Shown piece by piece: positions 24,791-34,217 of a DNA stretch of 64,000 bases. The stretch covers positions 62,001 to 126,000 of the forward strand of contig NZ_CALUAE010000001.1 in NCBI RefSeq assembly GCF_943913955.1, read 5' to 3'. The translations under genes and the position numbers were made by a program. This stretch comes from Mycolicibacterium bacteremicum (GTDB lineage: Bacteria; Actinomycetota; Actinomycetes; Mycobacteriales; Mycobacteriaceae). How positions within the stretch are numbered: the first letter of the stretch is position 1; every line of letters begins with the position of its first letter. The notes under the pieces are model-generated. The model was given only the letters and a program-made list of their open reading frames with translations. It searched no databases and had not been told where the DNA came from.

Positions 24791-24856
24791 CGTTGCTAAT
24801 CGACAGTAAGAATCCTTAGCTGTACTTGATCTTCGCAGCGTTCTAGCGTGGTCCTC

Positions 24857-25456
24857 ATGGCATCACCGCTGTTCATCGGCTTCCTGACCACCATGGCGCT
24901 CATCGCCGCGATCGGCGCCCAGAACGCGTTCGTGCTCCGTCAGGGTATCCGCGGTGAGCACGTCGTCCCGGTGATCGCGCTGTGCACGGTGTCGGATCTG
25001 ATCCTGATCGTCGCCGGCATCGCGGGTGTCGGGGCGATCATCACCGCTCACCCCACCGCGGTCACCGTCGTCAAGCTCGGCGGAGCGGCGTTCCTCATCG
25101 GATACGGCGTGTTGGCCGCACGCCGCGCCTTGCGGCCGAGCGCACTGACCCCGGCCGACGAGGCCCCGGCGCGGCTGGTCGAGGTGCTGCTCACCGCGGC
25201 CGCGCTCACCTGGCTGAATCCGCACGTTTACCTGGACACCGTGGTGCTGCTCGGCTCACTGGCCAATGAACACGCCGATCAACGCTGGCTGTTCGGCGCC
25301 GGGGCAGTTGCGGCGAGCGCGCTGTGGTTCACCGGATTGGGCTTGGGCGCGCGGAAGCTGGCCGGACTGTTCGCCAATCCGGCGACCTGGCGGGTTCTCG
25401 ACATCGTCATCGCCGTGGTGATGGTGGCGCTGGGCGTCTGGATGGCCCTGTCCTAG
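24857..25456 (+). CDS. LysE/ArgO-family amino-acid exporter
   Basis: A 199-residue membrane protein with about five or six helices. The family start GFLTTMALIAAIGAQNAFVL and the motif LTWLNPHVYLDTVVLLGS are clear. LysE exports basic amino acids. The ATG at 24857 is preferred over a GTG three codons upstream. No divergent LysG-type regulator accompanies it; a two-component system lies directly upstream. The 66-base leader contains a GCTAA/TTAGC inverted repeat of unknown role. Confidence 0.85.
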   Translation: MASPLFIGFLTTMALIAAIGAQNAFVLRQGIRGEHVVPVIALCTVSDLILIVAGIAGVGAIITAHPTAVTVVKLGGAAFLIGYGVLAARRALRPSALTPADEAPARLVEVLLTAAALTWLNPHVYLDTVVLLGSLANEHADQRWLFGAGAVAASALWFTGLGLGARKLAGLFANPATWRVLDIVIAVVMVALGVWMALS

Positions 25457-25538
25457 AAACACCTTCGACGGTGCAATCAGATCGTCCTACCGGCGGAATT
25501 CTCGATCTACGAGCACGCTCGGCACGGACCCGACGGTC

Positions 25539-26300
25539 CTACGCCGAAGCCACGCCGTTGCTCAGCATCCCGATGCCGGCGATCTCGATGTCCACGCGAT
25601 CACCGGCCACGATCGGCTTGGTCCCACCGGGCGACCCGGTCAAGATCAAGTCTCCGGGGAGCAGGGTGGCGAAGGCGCTGAGGTATTCGATGAGAAACGG
25701 CACCGGGTAGGTCATCTCGGAGATCTGTGCATCCTGGCGCAATTCATCGTTCACCCAGCAGCGCAGCCGGACGTCGGCATCGACGTCGGTCTCGATCCAC
25801 GGACCGACTGGGCAGAACGTGTCGAACCCCTTGCCGCGGGTCGGCTGCGGATCGCTGCGCTGCAGATCGCGGGCGCTGACGTCGTTGGCGCAGGTGTAGC
25901 CGAAGATGTACTCCGCGGCATCGGCGGCCGTCACCGAGCGAGCCACCTTACCGATGACGACGGCCAACTCGGCCTCGTGCTCGACGTGCGTACTCAGCGT
26001 CTCGGGCGGGAGCACGATGTCCGCGCCCGGTCCGATGACCGTCGTCGGGCCCTTCATGAACACCGACGGTGAACCGTCATGGGCGTAGCCCATCTCGGCA
26101 CGATGCGCGGCATAGTTGCGGCCCACGCAGTAGATCTTCGACGGCACCACCGGCGCGAGCAGGCGGTGGTCATCGCGGTCGCGCACCTCGCCCGCGGGCC
26201 GACCGCCATCGAACGGCGCGGCATCGAGCAACGCAAGCCGATCGCCGGTGATCTCGGCCCACACTGCGGCACCACCGACGTCGACGCGGGCGTACCTCAT
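25539..26300 (-). CDS. Fumarylacetoacetate-hydrolase-family protein
   Basis: A 253-residue FAH-fold protein. Family motifs: SKIYCVGRNYAAH, the metal-binding acidic set in EHEAELAVVIG and CANDVSARDLQ, and the terminal LLPGDLILTGSPGG. Members hydrolyse or decarboxylate beta-diketone acids and oxaloacetate-like compounds. The start overlaps the stop of the aconitase gene by four bases, so it belongs to the leftward unit with that gene. The substrate is unknown; breakdown of a 2-oxo acid from the neighbouring sugar-acid pathway is possible. Confidence 0.85.
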   Translation of the reverse strand: MRYARVDVGGAAVWAEITGDRLALLDAAPFDGGRPAGEVRDRDDHRLLAPVVPSKIYCVGRNYAAHRAEMGYAHDGSPSVFMKGPTTVIGPGADIVLPPETLSTHVEHEAELAVVIGKVARSVTAADAAEYIFGYTCANDVSARDLQRSDPQPTRGKGFDTFCPVGPWIETDVDADVRLRCWVNDELRQDAQISEMTYPVPFLIEYLSAFATLLPGDLILTGSPGGTKPIVAGDRVDIEIAGIGMLSNGVASA

Positions 26301-28924
26301 GCGATGGCTTTTCGGATGACGTACGGCAGTGTCCCACCGTGCCTCAGGTACTCGGCTTCGTACGTGGTGTCGATCCGTAGCCGCAGCGGAACACGTTGGG
26401 CGCCGGACGCTCCGACAACCTCCAGGGAGACCGCCGACATCCCCACCGCGAGCCGGTCCAGACCGTGCAGCCGGAGGGTCTCGGACCCGTCGAGCTCCGG
26501 CTCGCAGGCACCATCGGCGAACTCGATGGGGAAGATGCCCATACCGATCAGATTGCTGCGGTGGATCCGCTCAAAACTACGGGCGATGACCACCCGGACC
26601 CCCAGCAGGGCAGGCGCTTTGGCCGCCCAGTCCCGGCTGGATCCGGCACCGTAGTTTGCACCGGCGATGATGACCAGCGGTGTGGAACCATAGGTCGCGG
26701 CGGCCTCGCGCACCGACAGCACCTCGCTGCGGTCGGCCGTGTATGTCCACGCCCCGCGGCCACCCACGCCCTCGGGCAGCAGCCGGTTGCGGACCGCCGC
26801 ATTGGTGAAGGCACCGCGGACCATGACCTCGTAATTGCTGCGCCGCGTCGAATACTGGTTGTAATCAGCGGGTTTCACACCTGCCGCACCGAGGTAGGCG
26901 GCCGCCTCACTCGTACGGGGTATCGCCCCGGCGGGCGAGATGTGATCGGTGGTGACATTGTCACCGAGCAGCATCAGCGTCCTGGCCTCGAGAACCGCAG
27001 GGATGGCCGTAGGTTCGGCTTCGACGTCTTCCAGATAGCTCGGCCGCCGGATGTAGGTGCTGGCGGGGTCCCAGTCGAATCTGATGCCCTGCTGGCCGTC
27101 GAGCTCGCGCCATTCCGGTGTGCCGTTGCGGATCGAGGCGGTGTTACGTGCGAACGACTCCGGGCGCAGGGTCGCCGCCACGGTAGTGGCGATCTCGTGG
27201 TCGGTCGGCCAGATATCGCGCAAGTACACCGATGTGCCGTCGGCTCGGTGCCCCAGCGGATCGTTGTCGAAGTCGTGTTCGACAGATCCGGCCAATGCAT
27301 AGGCGACAACCAGCGGTGGCGAGGCCAGATAACCGAACTGCAACTGCGGATGGACCCGCCCCGGGAAGTTCCGATTGCCCGACAGCACGGCCACCGGGGT
27401 GACGGCACCCTCGCCCACCAGTTCCTCCATGCGCGGATGCAGTGGGCCCGAGTTCCCGATGCACGTCATACACCCATAGCCCACGGTCGCGAAGCCCAGC
27501 GCATCCAGCGCGCCGAGCAGTCCGGAATCGTCCAGGTACTCGGTGACGACCTGAGACCCCGGCGAGAGTGTGGACTTCACCCACGGTTTGGCCTTCAGGC
27601 CCTGCGCGACAGCGTTTCTGGCCAGCAGGCCGGCAGCGACCATCAACGCGGGATTGGCGGTGTTGGTGCAGCTGGTGATGGCCGCGACGGCGACCGGACC
27701 CGGTGGCAACTGCCCGAAGACGTCGTCCTCGACGGCAGCAGATCCTTCGGAGACATCCCGGAACGACCGGGCCACCTCGCTGAGTACCACCCGCTGGTGC
27801 GGCATGCTCGGTCCGGCCAATGTCGTCTCCACCGACCCGAGATCGAGATGCAGATTCTCGTCGTAACGCGGCGCCGGCGAGTCCGGTCCGCAGAACAGCT
27901 GATTCGCCTTGAGGTACGCACCGACGACATCCCGGTGCGCGGGCTCACGTCCGGTGGCGGCCAGGAACTCCAGCGTCTGGTCGTCAGTCGGGAAGAGCGC
28001 CACCGTCGCCCCGTACTCGGGCGCCATGTTGGACACGGCGGCGCGGTCGGCCCAGGGTAGGCGGCGGGCACCGTCACCGTGGAATTCGACGAACTTGTCG
28101 ACCACGCCGTGGGCCCGCAGCATGGCCGTCAGCGTCAGTGCCAGGTCGGTACCGGTCACGCCGGGACGCAACCGACCGGTCAGATGCACGCCGACGACCT
28201 TCGGATAGGCGATGGTGACCGGCTCGCCCAGCATGGCGGCCTGGCCCTGCAGACCGCCGACACCCCACCCGACGATGCCGATGGAGTTGATCATCGGGGT
28301 GTGACTGTCGGTGGCCACCAGCGAATCCGGATGCAACAGTGGCACTTCGGTGGTCGCATCGATCCATACGCAGGTCGCCAGCGATTCCATGTTGACCTGA
28401 TGGATGATGCCGGTACCCGGCGGTATGACGCCGAAATGGTCGAGGGTGTTCTGCGCCCACTTGATGAACCGGTACCGCTCGAGGTTGCGACCGAAATCGA
28501 CGGCGAGGTTGAGTGCGACGGCGTCCGGCCGGCCGTAGTGTTCGGCGATCACGGAGTGGTCGACGGTCAGATCGACCGGGATGGCGGGTTGCAGCACGTG
28601 CGGGTCTCCGCCGAGTTCGGCCACCCGGTCCCGCATTCCGGCGAAATCCGCCAGCGCGGGCAGGCAGGTGGTGTCGTGCAACATGATCCGGTTCGGATGC
28701 AGCGGCACCTCGCACTCCGAGCGTTGTCCACGCAGCCGGCCCAGTAGCGCCGGCAGTGAGTCCGGCGCCCGGCGCGCGACGTTCTCGACGAGCACGCGGA
28801 TGGCGTACGGCGTGGCAGCGAGTTCGGCCTCGTCGAGCAAAGCAGTCAAACTCAGGTAGCGGTAGGTGCGCCCGCGGACGACCAGCAGTTCTTCGCGGGG
28901 CGGCGCGACGACGGGCGTGACCAT
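26297..28924 (-). CDS. acnA: Aconitase-family hydratase (AcnA type)
   Basis: An 875-residue protein with the complete aconitase A layout. Cluster ligands are Cys419 (ITSCTN), Cys485 and Cys488 (GCMTCIGNSGPL). NMAPEYGATVALFP and the swivel domain with GANYGAGSSRDWAAK are present. It is unusual in being encoded in a catabolic locus beside an FAH-family gene and a GntR regulator, so it may be a second aconitase or act on a related hydroxy-acid rather than the housekeeping citrate isomerase. An inverted repeat GTACT/AGTAC lies just upstream. Confidence 0.87.
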   Translation of the reverse strand: MVTPVVAPPREELLVVRGRTYRYLSLTALLDEAELAATPYAIRVLVENVARRAPDSLPALLGRLRGQRSECEVPLHPNRIMLHDTTCLPALADFAGMRDRVAELGGDPHVLQPAIPVDLTVDHSVIAEHYGRPDAVALNLAVDFGRNLERYRFIKWAQNTLDHFGVIPPGTGIIHQVNMESLATCVWIDATTEVPLLHPDSLVATDSHTPMINSIGIVGWGVGGLQGQAAMLGEPVTIAYPKVVGVHLTGRLRPGVTGTDLALTLTAMLRAHGVVDKFVEFHGDGARRLPWADRAAVSNMAPEYGATVALFPTDDQTLEFLAATGREPAHRDVVGAYLKANQLFCGPDSPAPRYDENLHLDLGSVETTLAGPSMPHQRVVLSEVARSFRDVSEGSAAVEDDVFGQLPPGPVAVAAITSCTNTANPALMVAAGLLARNAVAQGLKAKPWVKSTLSPGSQVVTEYLDDSGLLGALDALGFATVGYGCMTCIGNSGPLHPRMEELVGEGAVTPVAVLSGNRNFPGRVHPQLQFGYLASPPLVVAYALAGSVEHDFDNDPLGHRADGTSVYLRDIWPTDHEIATTVAATLRPESFARNTASIRNGTPEWRELDGQQGIRFDWDPASTYIRRPSYLEDVEAEPTAIPAVLEARTLMLLGDNVTTDHISPAGAIPRTSEAAAYLGAAGVKPADYNQYSTRRSNYEVMVRGAFTNAAVRNRLLPEGVGGRGAWTYTADRSEVLSVREAAATYGSTPLVIIAGANYGAGSSRDWAAKAPALLGVRVVIARSFERIHRSNLIGMGIFPIEFADGACEPELDGSETLRLHGLDRLAVGMSAVSLEVVGASGAQRVPLRLRIDTTYEAEYLRHGGTLPYVIRKAIA

Positions 28925-28933
28925 GCCGCCCAG

Positions 28934-28961
28934 CTTGTACTAATTTGCATAAAAGTACAAG
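28934..28961. promoter_or_regulatory. Inverted repeat CTTGTACT-N12-AGTACAAG upstream of aconitase
   Basis: Perfect 8-base arms separated by an AT-rich 12-base spacer lie 10 bases upstream of the aconitase start and 6 bases after the GntR stop. The GTACT/AGTAC core is the same as in the palindrome at 29993-30016, pointing to one shared regulator. Confidence 0.65.
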
Positions 28962-28967
28962 ATCCGA

Positions 28968-29882
28968 TCAGTGCCGGATGCCGGTCTTCAGCTCCCGGAC
29001 GGTGTCGAGGTGGGCGTACATGAACTCCGCGGCCGCGCCGGTGTCGCCGGCTTCGAGTAGATCCAGTAACCGGAGGTGTTCGCGGGCCTGCCCCACCACG
29101 CGCGACCGGTCCGACTGGTGGTTGTACTCGATCATCCGGCGCATCCGATTGACCCGGCGGACCGCGTCGGCGAGGTAGGCATTGTTGGAGCAGTCCGCGA
29201 GCATCTCGTGGAACGACGCGTTGTACCGGAACAGCTCGCTGCGACTGAGCAGCACTGCGTTGCCGTGCAACAAGGACTCCTGCTGGCTTCGGTGCAGCGC
29301 GAAAGCGTCCGCATCCACCGCGAAGGTGGGCTCGCGAAGTCCCGACGGTTCGATGATGAGCCGGAACCGGTAGCTCTGGTCGTGGGCCTCATTGGTCGTC
29401 AGGGCCCGCACGAACTCCCACCCGCGTGCCGCGCGGCGACGGATGAGGTCCTCGGACTCCATCCTGGCCAGCACGAGATTGGCCTGCCGCGCGGTGAGTC
29501 CATAGCGCTGGCTCAGCTCGGTGGTGGTGAACGCGTCGACGAAGCGGCCGCCGAGGTGATCGTCGATGATGCGGAAGTAGAGCTGCTCGTCGTCGTCACC
29601 GTCGGCCGGCAGCGATACCCGGGCCAGCTCGGCGGCCGGCCGGGCCAGATGAAACCCTCGTCGCGGAGTGCGCTCGACCAGGCCGATCTCCGTCAGGTAA
29701 GTCAACGCACGCCGCGCGGGTGTACGCGAGATCTGCAGCTCGTCGGCAACCCACTGCTCGGTGAGATGCGCGCCGGCATCCAATCCGTGCTGGCGGATGA
29801 GCTCGACGACCCGCATCGCCATCGCAGTCGGCGATACCCGGGTGGACAGCAGCCCTCCGGCCGAACTGCCGTTCACGCTCAC
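28968..29882 (-). CDS. GntR-family regulator with apparent double winged helix and FCD domain
   Basis: A 304-residue protein, about 80 longer than usual FadR-type regulators. The first winged helix (about residues 15-80) contains WVADELQISRTPARRALTYL and the wing RTPRRGFHL. A second helix-turn-helix-like segment (about 120-165) reads TTTELSQRYGLTARQANLVL then EDLIRRRAARGWEF. The remainder is an FCD-like helical domain with FRYNASFHEML. The GTG at 29882 follows CAGGGGAT; longer in-frame starts (29951, 29990) lie in the promoter region. Likely regulator of the aconitase-FAH unit and of the divergent 12-gene operon through the GTACT palindromes. Confidence 0.78.
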   Translation of the reverse strand: MSVNGSSAGGLLSTRVSPTAMAMRVVELIRQHGLDAGAHLTEQWVADELQISRTPARRALTYLTEIGLVERTPRRGFHLARPAAELARVSLPADGDDDEQLYFRIIDDHLGGRFVDAFTTTELSQRYGLTARQANLVLARMESEDLIRRRAARGWEFVRALTTNEAHDQSYRFRLIIEPSGLREPTFAVDADAFALHRSQQESLLHGNAVLLSRSELFRYNASFHEMLADCSNNAYLADAVRRVNRMRRMIEYNHQSDRSRVVGQAREHLRLLDLLEAGDTGAAAEFMYAHLDTVRELKTGIRH

Positions 29883-29964
29883 ACGATCCCCTGCCGGCGA
29901 TGGGTCATATCCGCGTAATCGTACAAGCGGGTGCAGACGCCCGAACTGCATCGGGTGGCGCCTC

Positions 29965-29993
29965 TTGACTCTCTTTGTGACGTGGGCCATATT
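29965..29993 (+). promoter_or_regulatory. Putative promoter of the 12-gene sugar-acid operon
   Basis: TTGACT (29965-29970) and CATATT (29988-29993) with a 17-base spacer. The -10 box abuts the palindrome at 29993-30016, which would cover the transcription start. That start would leave a 5' leader of roughly 160 bases before the binding-protein gene. Confidence 0.6.
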
Positions 29994-30016
29994 GTACTAA
30001 TCCACGGATTAGTACA
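29993..30016. promoter_or_regulatory. 24-base palindromic operator: TGTACTAATCC-AC-GGATTAGTACA
   Basis: Perfect 11-base arms with a 2-base centre in the divergent region between the GntR gene and the binding-protein gene. A lone half-site TCGTACAAG lies near 29919-29927. The core is shared with the repeat before the aconitase gene at 28934-28961. Confidence 0.75.
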
Positions 30017-30161
30017 TTGCATTCACGTCCGAGGAGCGGCCCGAAAAGGTCTACCGGTTGACAGGGCGACCAATTTAGGAACACACTTCGAGAGCCCGGT
30101 GAGCCAGTTCACACCGAACACTTCGGCCGGGACGCCCAGAGTTAGGAAGGTCATCGCGATC

Positions 30162-31322
30162 GTGTCCACCACTTCCACACCGCGCCGACGTCAGTCGCGG
30201 TCCGGCCGGGTGACGGCGCTCGCCGCCGGCATAGCCACGGCCCTGGTGCTGACGTCCTGCGGGGTCAGCCGCGACTACGCGGATTTCGACCCGGAACTGC
30301 CCGAGTACTACCCCGCCGACTACGCGGCGCTGGTCGCCGCCTCCAAGCAGGAGGGCGGCGAACTGACGATCTACTCGAACACCGACCAGCAGAGTTGGGC
30401 GCCGATCATCGACGCCTTCCAAGAGAAGTTCCCGTGGGTCGGCAGTGTGAACGCCACGAACCTGGACTCCGATGAGGTGTTCCAGCGGGTGCTCTCCGAG
30501 CAGGCCATCGGCCAGGACTCCGCCGACATCGTCGTCAGTAACGCGGCCGACGCCTGGGCCGACTTCGCCGACCGCCCGGACACCCTGGTGAACTACGCGT
30601 CACCGGAACTGCCCCACGTCCCGGATTTCGCCCAGCCGATGCCGAATGTCTACACGCTCTCGGTCGACCCGATCTCCATGGTGTACAACACCGAGCTACT
30701 CTCCGAAGACGAGGCACCGACCAGCATCGCCGACCTCGCGGCCAAGCTCACCGCAAGTCCGGATGAGTTCAACGGCGCCATCGCCGTCCGAAACCCGAAG
30801 GGTGCCTTCGGGTTCACCGTCACCCGCGCATTCGTCGAGAATGACCCGGACACCGCCTGGGCCGAACTCGGACAGATCCTGCCGTTCTCGAAAAACGAGA
30901 CATCGACCGGCGGAATGGTCGAGAAGGTGACCTCGGGCGAGTACACCGTCGGTTTCTTCATGGGGTCACCCGCCCTGACCGCCGAGGTGCGTACCGGCGG
31001 CCTGATCAAGGCCGTGTTCCCGAGCGACGGGACCCCGTTGCTGCGCCGCGGAATCGGTATTGCCGACGGCGCTCCGCACGAGGCAACGGCGAAGCTCTTC
31101 CTGGACTTCGTGATGTCCGAGACCGGCCAGAAGGCCGTGTCCGAGGGTGGTCTGACCGCCTACCGCGACGGCGTGACCCGCGCCGAAGACGGGGTGGCGA
31201 CGTACTCGGAGGTCATCGACTCCGTCGGCATCGACAACACCATCTTCGTGCCGTACACCAAGGCCACCGACGAGGAGATCGACGCCTTCTCCGAGCGCTG
31301 GCAATCCCTGCAGGCCGGCTGA
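30162..31322 (+). CDS. Extracellular solute-binding lipoprotein (Fe3+/phosphonate-type ABC importer)
   Basis: A 386-residue binding protein. An N-terminal basic stretch and hydrophobic helix end in a lipobox LTSC, so the mature protein is probably lipid-anchored. The core resembles the class that binds Fe3+, 2-aminoethylphosphonate, spermidine-like or small anionic solutes (GELTIYSNTDQQSWAPIIDA; MVYNTELL). The GTG at 30162 is chosen by the signal peptide; GGAAGG lies 11 bases before it. It heads the operon and feeds the permease and ATPase immediately downstream. With sugar-acid enzymes behind it, a carboxylate ligand is more likely than iron. Confidence 0.82.
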   Translation: MSTTSTPRRRQSRSGRVTALAAGIATALVLTSCGVSRDYADFDPELPEYYPADYAALVAASKQEGGELTIYSNTDQQSWAPIIDAFQEKFPWVGSVNATNLDSDEVFQRVLSEQAIGQDSADIVVSNAADAWADFADRPDTLVNYASPELPHVPDFAQPMPNVYTLSVDPISMVYNTELLSEDEAPTSIADLAAKLTASPDEFNGAIAVRNPKGAFGFTVTRAFVENDPDTAWAELGQILPFSKNETSTGGMVEKVTSGEYTVGFFMGSPALTAEVRTGGLIKAVFPSDGTPLLRRGIGIADGAPHEATAKLFLDFVMSETGQKAVSEGGLTAYRDGVTRAEDGVATYSEVIDSVGIDNTIFVPYTKATDEEIDAFSERWQSLQAG

Positions 31323-31345
31323 GAACGAAAAGAGACCGACTCCTC

Positions 31346-33124
31346 ATGACACTCACCACCCCACGCGACGAAACGTCGCCCTTCGTCCGGCCCACGCCGG
31401 GCGAACTCGGCAGCCCCCGCTACCGAAAGTTCCGGAACCTGGGCCGCGACACCCTGATCCAGTACGGCGTGCTCGCCATCCTGGCGCTGTTCGTGCTCGC
31501 GCCCGTCGTCCCGACGATCTACCAGTCCGTCATGGACCGCCCTCTGTACGAGGCCGGTGGGTTGTTCAGCCTGGACAACTATTCGCGGCTGTTCACCGAG
31601 GCCGGTTTCGGCGACGTCATCCTCAACACCGTCCTGTTCGCCGGGCTTACCGTCCTGCTGGCGCAGCTGTTCGCGGTGCCGATGGCCATCGTCGTCACCC
31701 GAACCAAGTTGCCGTTGGGCCGGCTGATCGCCGGTTCGATGAAGTGGCCGTTCTACATCTCTTCGCTGCTGCTCGGGTTCGGCTGGATCATCCTCTACGG
31801 CCCAGGCGGATTCGTCAGCGTCCAGGCCCGTGAGCTCCTGGGCTTCGTGCCGTGGAACCTGTACTCCATCCCCGGCATGGCACTCACCGAGGCCGTCGCC
31901 CTGGCGCCCATCGCCTTCACGTTCTGCGTCGGCGCGCTCAATCAGTCGGACAACTCGCTGGAATCCGCCGCGCAGGTGTGCGGCGCCGGCCCGGTACGCA
32001 TCCTGTGGTCGGTGGTCATCCCGATGCTGCGCCCGCCGATCGTATACAGCTCGGTGCTCATCATCTCGATGTCCATCGAAACACTCTCGGTGCCACTGCT
32101 GTTCGGTATGCCCGCTGACATCAGCGTGTTCTCCACCTTCCTCTACACCAACGGCCTGCAGTCCATCGATCCGGACTACGGCGTGCTCGGTGCGGCCTCG
32201 GTGCTGATCCTGCTGGTGACGGTCGGGCTGGTGGCGATGCAGTCCAAGATGCTGAAGAACTCGCAGCGCTTCGTATCGGTGCGCGGCAAGGCCACCCGGC
32301 CCCGGACCTTCGACCTGGGCTGGATCAAGTGGATCTCGGTCGCGTTCATCGCCGTCTATCTCCTCATCGGCGCGCTGCTCCCGCTGAGTGCGTTGATCTT
32401 CCGGTCGTTCGCCCTGGTGCTGACCCCCCTGAAGTCGCCGTTCTCGACGATGACCTTCGAGAACTACCGGCCGATCTTCAGCTACACGTCCTACTACATG
32501 TCGATCGTCAACAGCATCGTCATCGCCCTGGTGGGCGCCGTGGTGATCAGCGTGCTGGCCATCCTGGCTGTGCTGGTCGCCCGACGGTCGAAGATGAAGG
32601 GCAACAAGCTCGTCGAGTACCTGGCGCTGGCGCCGCAGGCCATGCCCGGACTCATCGTCGGTATCGGCTTCTTCTGGGCCTTGGCCTACTCGCCGGGCTG
32701 GTTGTCGGGTCTGCTGTCGGGCACCATCTGGATCCTGGTCATCGCGTTCGGTCTGCGCGCGCTGCCGACCGCCTACGGGAACATCTCGCCGCTGCTCATG
32801 CAGATCGGCGAGGAACTCGACAACGCGGCCCGGGTCACCGGCGCCGACTGGTTCCGCACCTTCACCCGGGTACTGGGCAAACTGATCCTGCCGGCCTTCG
32901 CCGGCGCCTTCATCCTGGTCTTCGTCACGATGATCAAGGAGTACTCACCGGCAGTCTTCCTGGCCAACTCCCAGACCAACGTCATCGGTACCACCGCGCT
33001 GCAGTTGTGGGCGGAGGGTAACGCCGGATCTGTTGCCGCCCTTGCCACCGTCCAGATCGTCATCACCGTCGCGTTCGTCTCGATCGCCACCCGTCTCCTG
33101 AAAGGTCACACCTCGAATGCCTAA
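31346..33124 (+). CDS. ABC importer permease, two fused membrane domains
   Basis: A 592-residue permease holding two binding-protein-dependent transport domains in one chain (about residues 25-310 and 325-585), about 12 helices, as in FbpB-type permeases. Coupling-helix EAA-like loops are seen at SLESAAQVCGAGPVRILWSV and ELDNAARVTGADWFRTFTRV. It starts 23 bases after the binding-protein gene, and its end overlaps the ATPase gene by 8 bases. Confidence 0.88.
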   Translation: MTLTTPRDETSPFVRPTPGELGSPRYRKFRNLGRDTLIQYGVLAILALFVLAPVVPTIYQSVMDRPLYEAGGLFSLDNYSRLFTEAGFGDVILNTVLFAGLTVLLAQLFAVPMAIVVTRTKLPLGRLIAGSMKWPFYISSLLLGFGWIILYGPGGFVSVQARELLGFVPWNLYSIPGMALTEAVALAPIAFTFCVGALNQSDNSLESAAQVCGAGPVRILWSVVIPMLRPPIVYSSVLIISMSIETLSVPLLFGMPADISVFSTFLYTNGLQSIDPDYGVLGAASVLILLVTVGLVAMQSKMLKNSQRFVSVRGKATRPRTFDLGWIKWISVAFIAVYLLIGALLPLSALIFRSFALVLTPLKSPFSTMTFENYRPIFSYTSYYMSIVNSIVIALVGAVVISVLAILAVLVARRSKMKGNKLVEYLALAPQAMPGLIVGIGFFWALAYSPGWLSGLLSGTIWILVIAFGLRALPTAYGNISPLLMQIGEELDNAARVTGADWFRTFTRVLGKLILPAFAGAFILVFVTMIKEYSPAVFLANSQTNVIGTTALQLWAEGNAGSVAALATVQIVITVAFVSIATRLLKGHTSNA

Positions 33125-34217
33125 TCTGCGTGTCAGGAACGTCAACAAGACGTTCAACGGAAACCACGTCCTGCGCGACATCAATTTCGAGGTCGCCGAC
33201 GGCGAGTTCTTCACCCTGCTCGGCCCGTCCGGGTGTGGTAAATCCACGACGCTGGCCTGCATCGCCGGCCTGGAGTCCCCCGACCAGGGCACCATCGAAC
33301 TCGACGACACCGTGTTCTTCAGCGGCAGCAACAACACGTTCGTCCCGCCGGAGAGCCGCAACCTGGGCATGGTATTCCAGTCCTACGCGTTGTGGCCGCA
33401 CATGACCATCGCCGACAACCTCGCGCTGCCGCTCAAGCTGCGCAAGGTGGCCAAGGCGCGGCGCAACGAACTGATCGACGATGCGCTGGAAAAGGTGGAT
33501 CTGCTGCACCTGCGGGACCGCTACCCGCACGAGATGTCCGGTGGGCAGCAGCAGCGCGTCGCACTCGCTCGGGCGCTCGTCTACTCCCCCCGGTTGTTGC
33601 TGCTCGACGAGCCGCTGTCCAACCTGGACGCCAAACTGCGCGAGCAGGCCCGGGCGTGGCTCAAAGCGTTGCAGTCCGAGGTCGGCATCACCACCATCTA
33701 CGTCACCCACGACCAGGAGGAAGCCCTGGCGATGAGCGACCGGATCGCGGTGATGGCCAAGGGCGAGATGGTCCAGATCGCCTCTCCCACCGAGATCTAC
33801 GAACAGCCCGCTGCGCGTGAGGTCGCCCGCTTCGTCGGCAGCTGCAACTTCCTGGACGGCAAGGTCGTCGAGGCCAGCGGATCTGACGCCAAGGTGCAGT
33901 TGGACGCCACCGGCCAGGTGGTGCACGCCACCGGACGGATGGACGTGCACTCCGGCGACATGGTGACCGTGGCGGTGCGCCCCGAGCGGGTCCGGATCGC
34001 GTCGGCGGGCCAGACCACCGACCACGGTGCGAATATCGTGCGGGCCAACGTCGACAGCGTGCAGTACGTCGGTTCGAAGTACGAATACCTGCTGTCGGTG
34101 GGCACCTCCACCGTGCACGCCGACTGCCTCAAGGCCGGCCATCAAGGCGAGGTCGACCTCGTGATCGACCCGGAGAACATCTTCCTGTACCCGCAGAAGG
34201 AAGCCGTGCCGGCATGA
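33117..34217 (+). CDS. ABC importer ATPase (PotA/FbpC-type with TOBE domain)
   Basis: A 366-residue ATPase. Walker A GPSGCGKST at 36-44, Q-loop FQSYALWPHM, signature MSGGQQQRVALARAL, Walker B LLLLDEP, H-loop TIYVTHD, and a C-terminal TOBE-type domain from about residue 240. It overlaps the permease start-to-stop and the downstream aldehyde dehydrogenase by four bases. Together with the two genes upstream it forms a complete importer. Confidence 0.92.
   Translation: MPNLRVRNVNKTFNGNHVLRDINFEVADGEFFTLLGPSGCGKSTTLACIAGLESPDQGTIELDDTVFFSGSNNTFVPPESRNLGMVFQSYALWPHMTIADNLALPLKLRKVAKARRNELIDDALEKVDLLHLRDRYPHEMSGGQQQRVALARALVYSPRLLLLDEPLSNLDAKLREQARAWLKALQSEVGITTIYVTHDQEEALAMSDRIAVMAKGEMVQIASPTEIYEQPAAREVARFVGSCNFLDGKVVEASGSDAKVQLDATGQVVHATGRMDVHSGDMVTVAVRPERVRIASAGQTTDHGANIVRANVDSVQYVGSKYEYLLSVGTSTVHADCLKAGHQGEVDLVIDPENIFLYPQKEAVPA

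Noticed and set aside
24791..24856. Riboswitch or LysG site in the leader of the LysE gene
   Set aside because: The 66-base leader is too short for a lysine riboswitch and no LysG-type gene is adjacent; only a weak GCTAA/TTAGC repeat is present.
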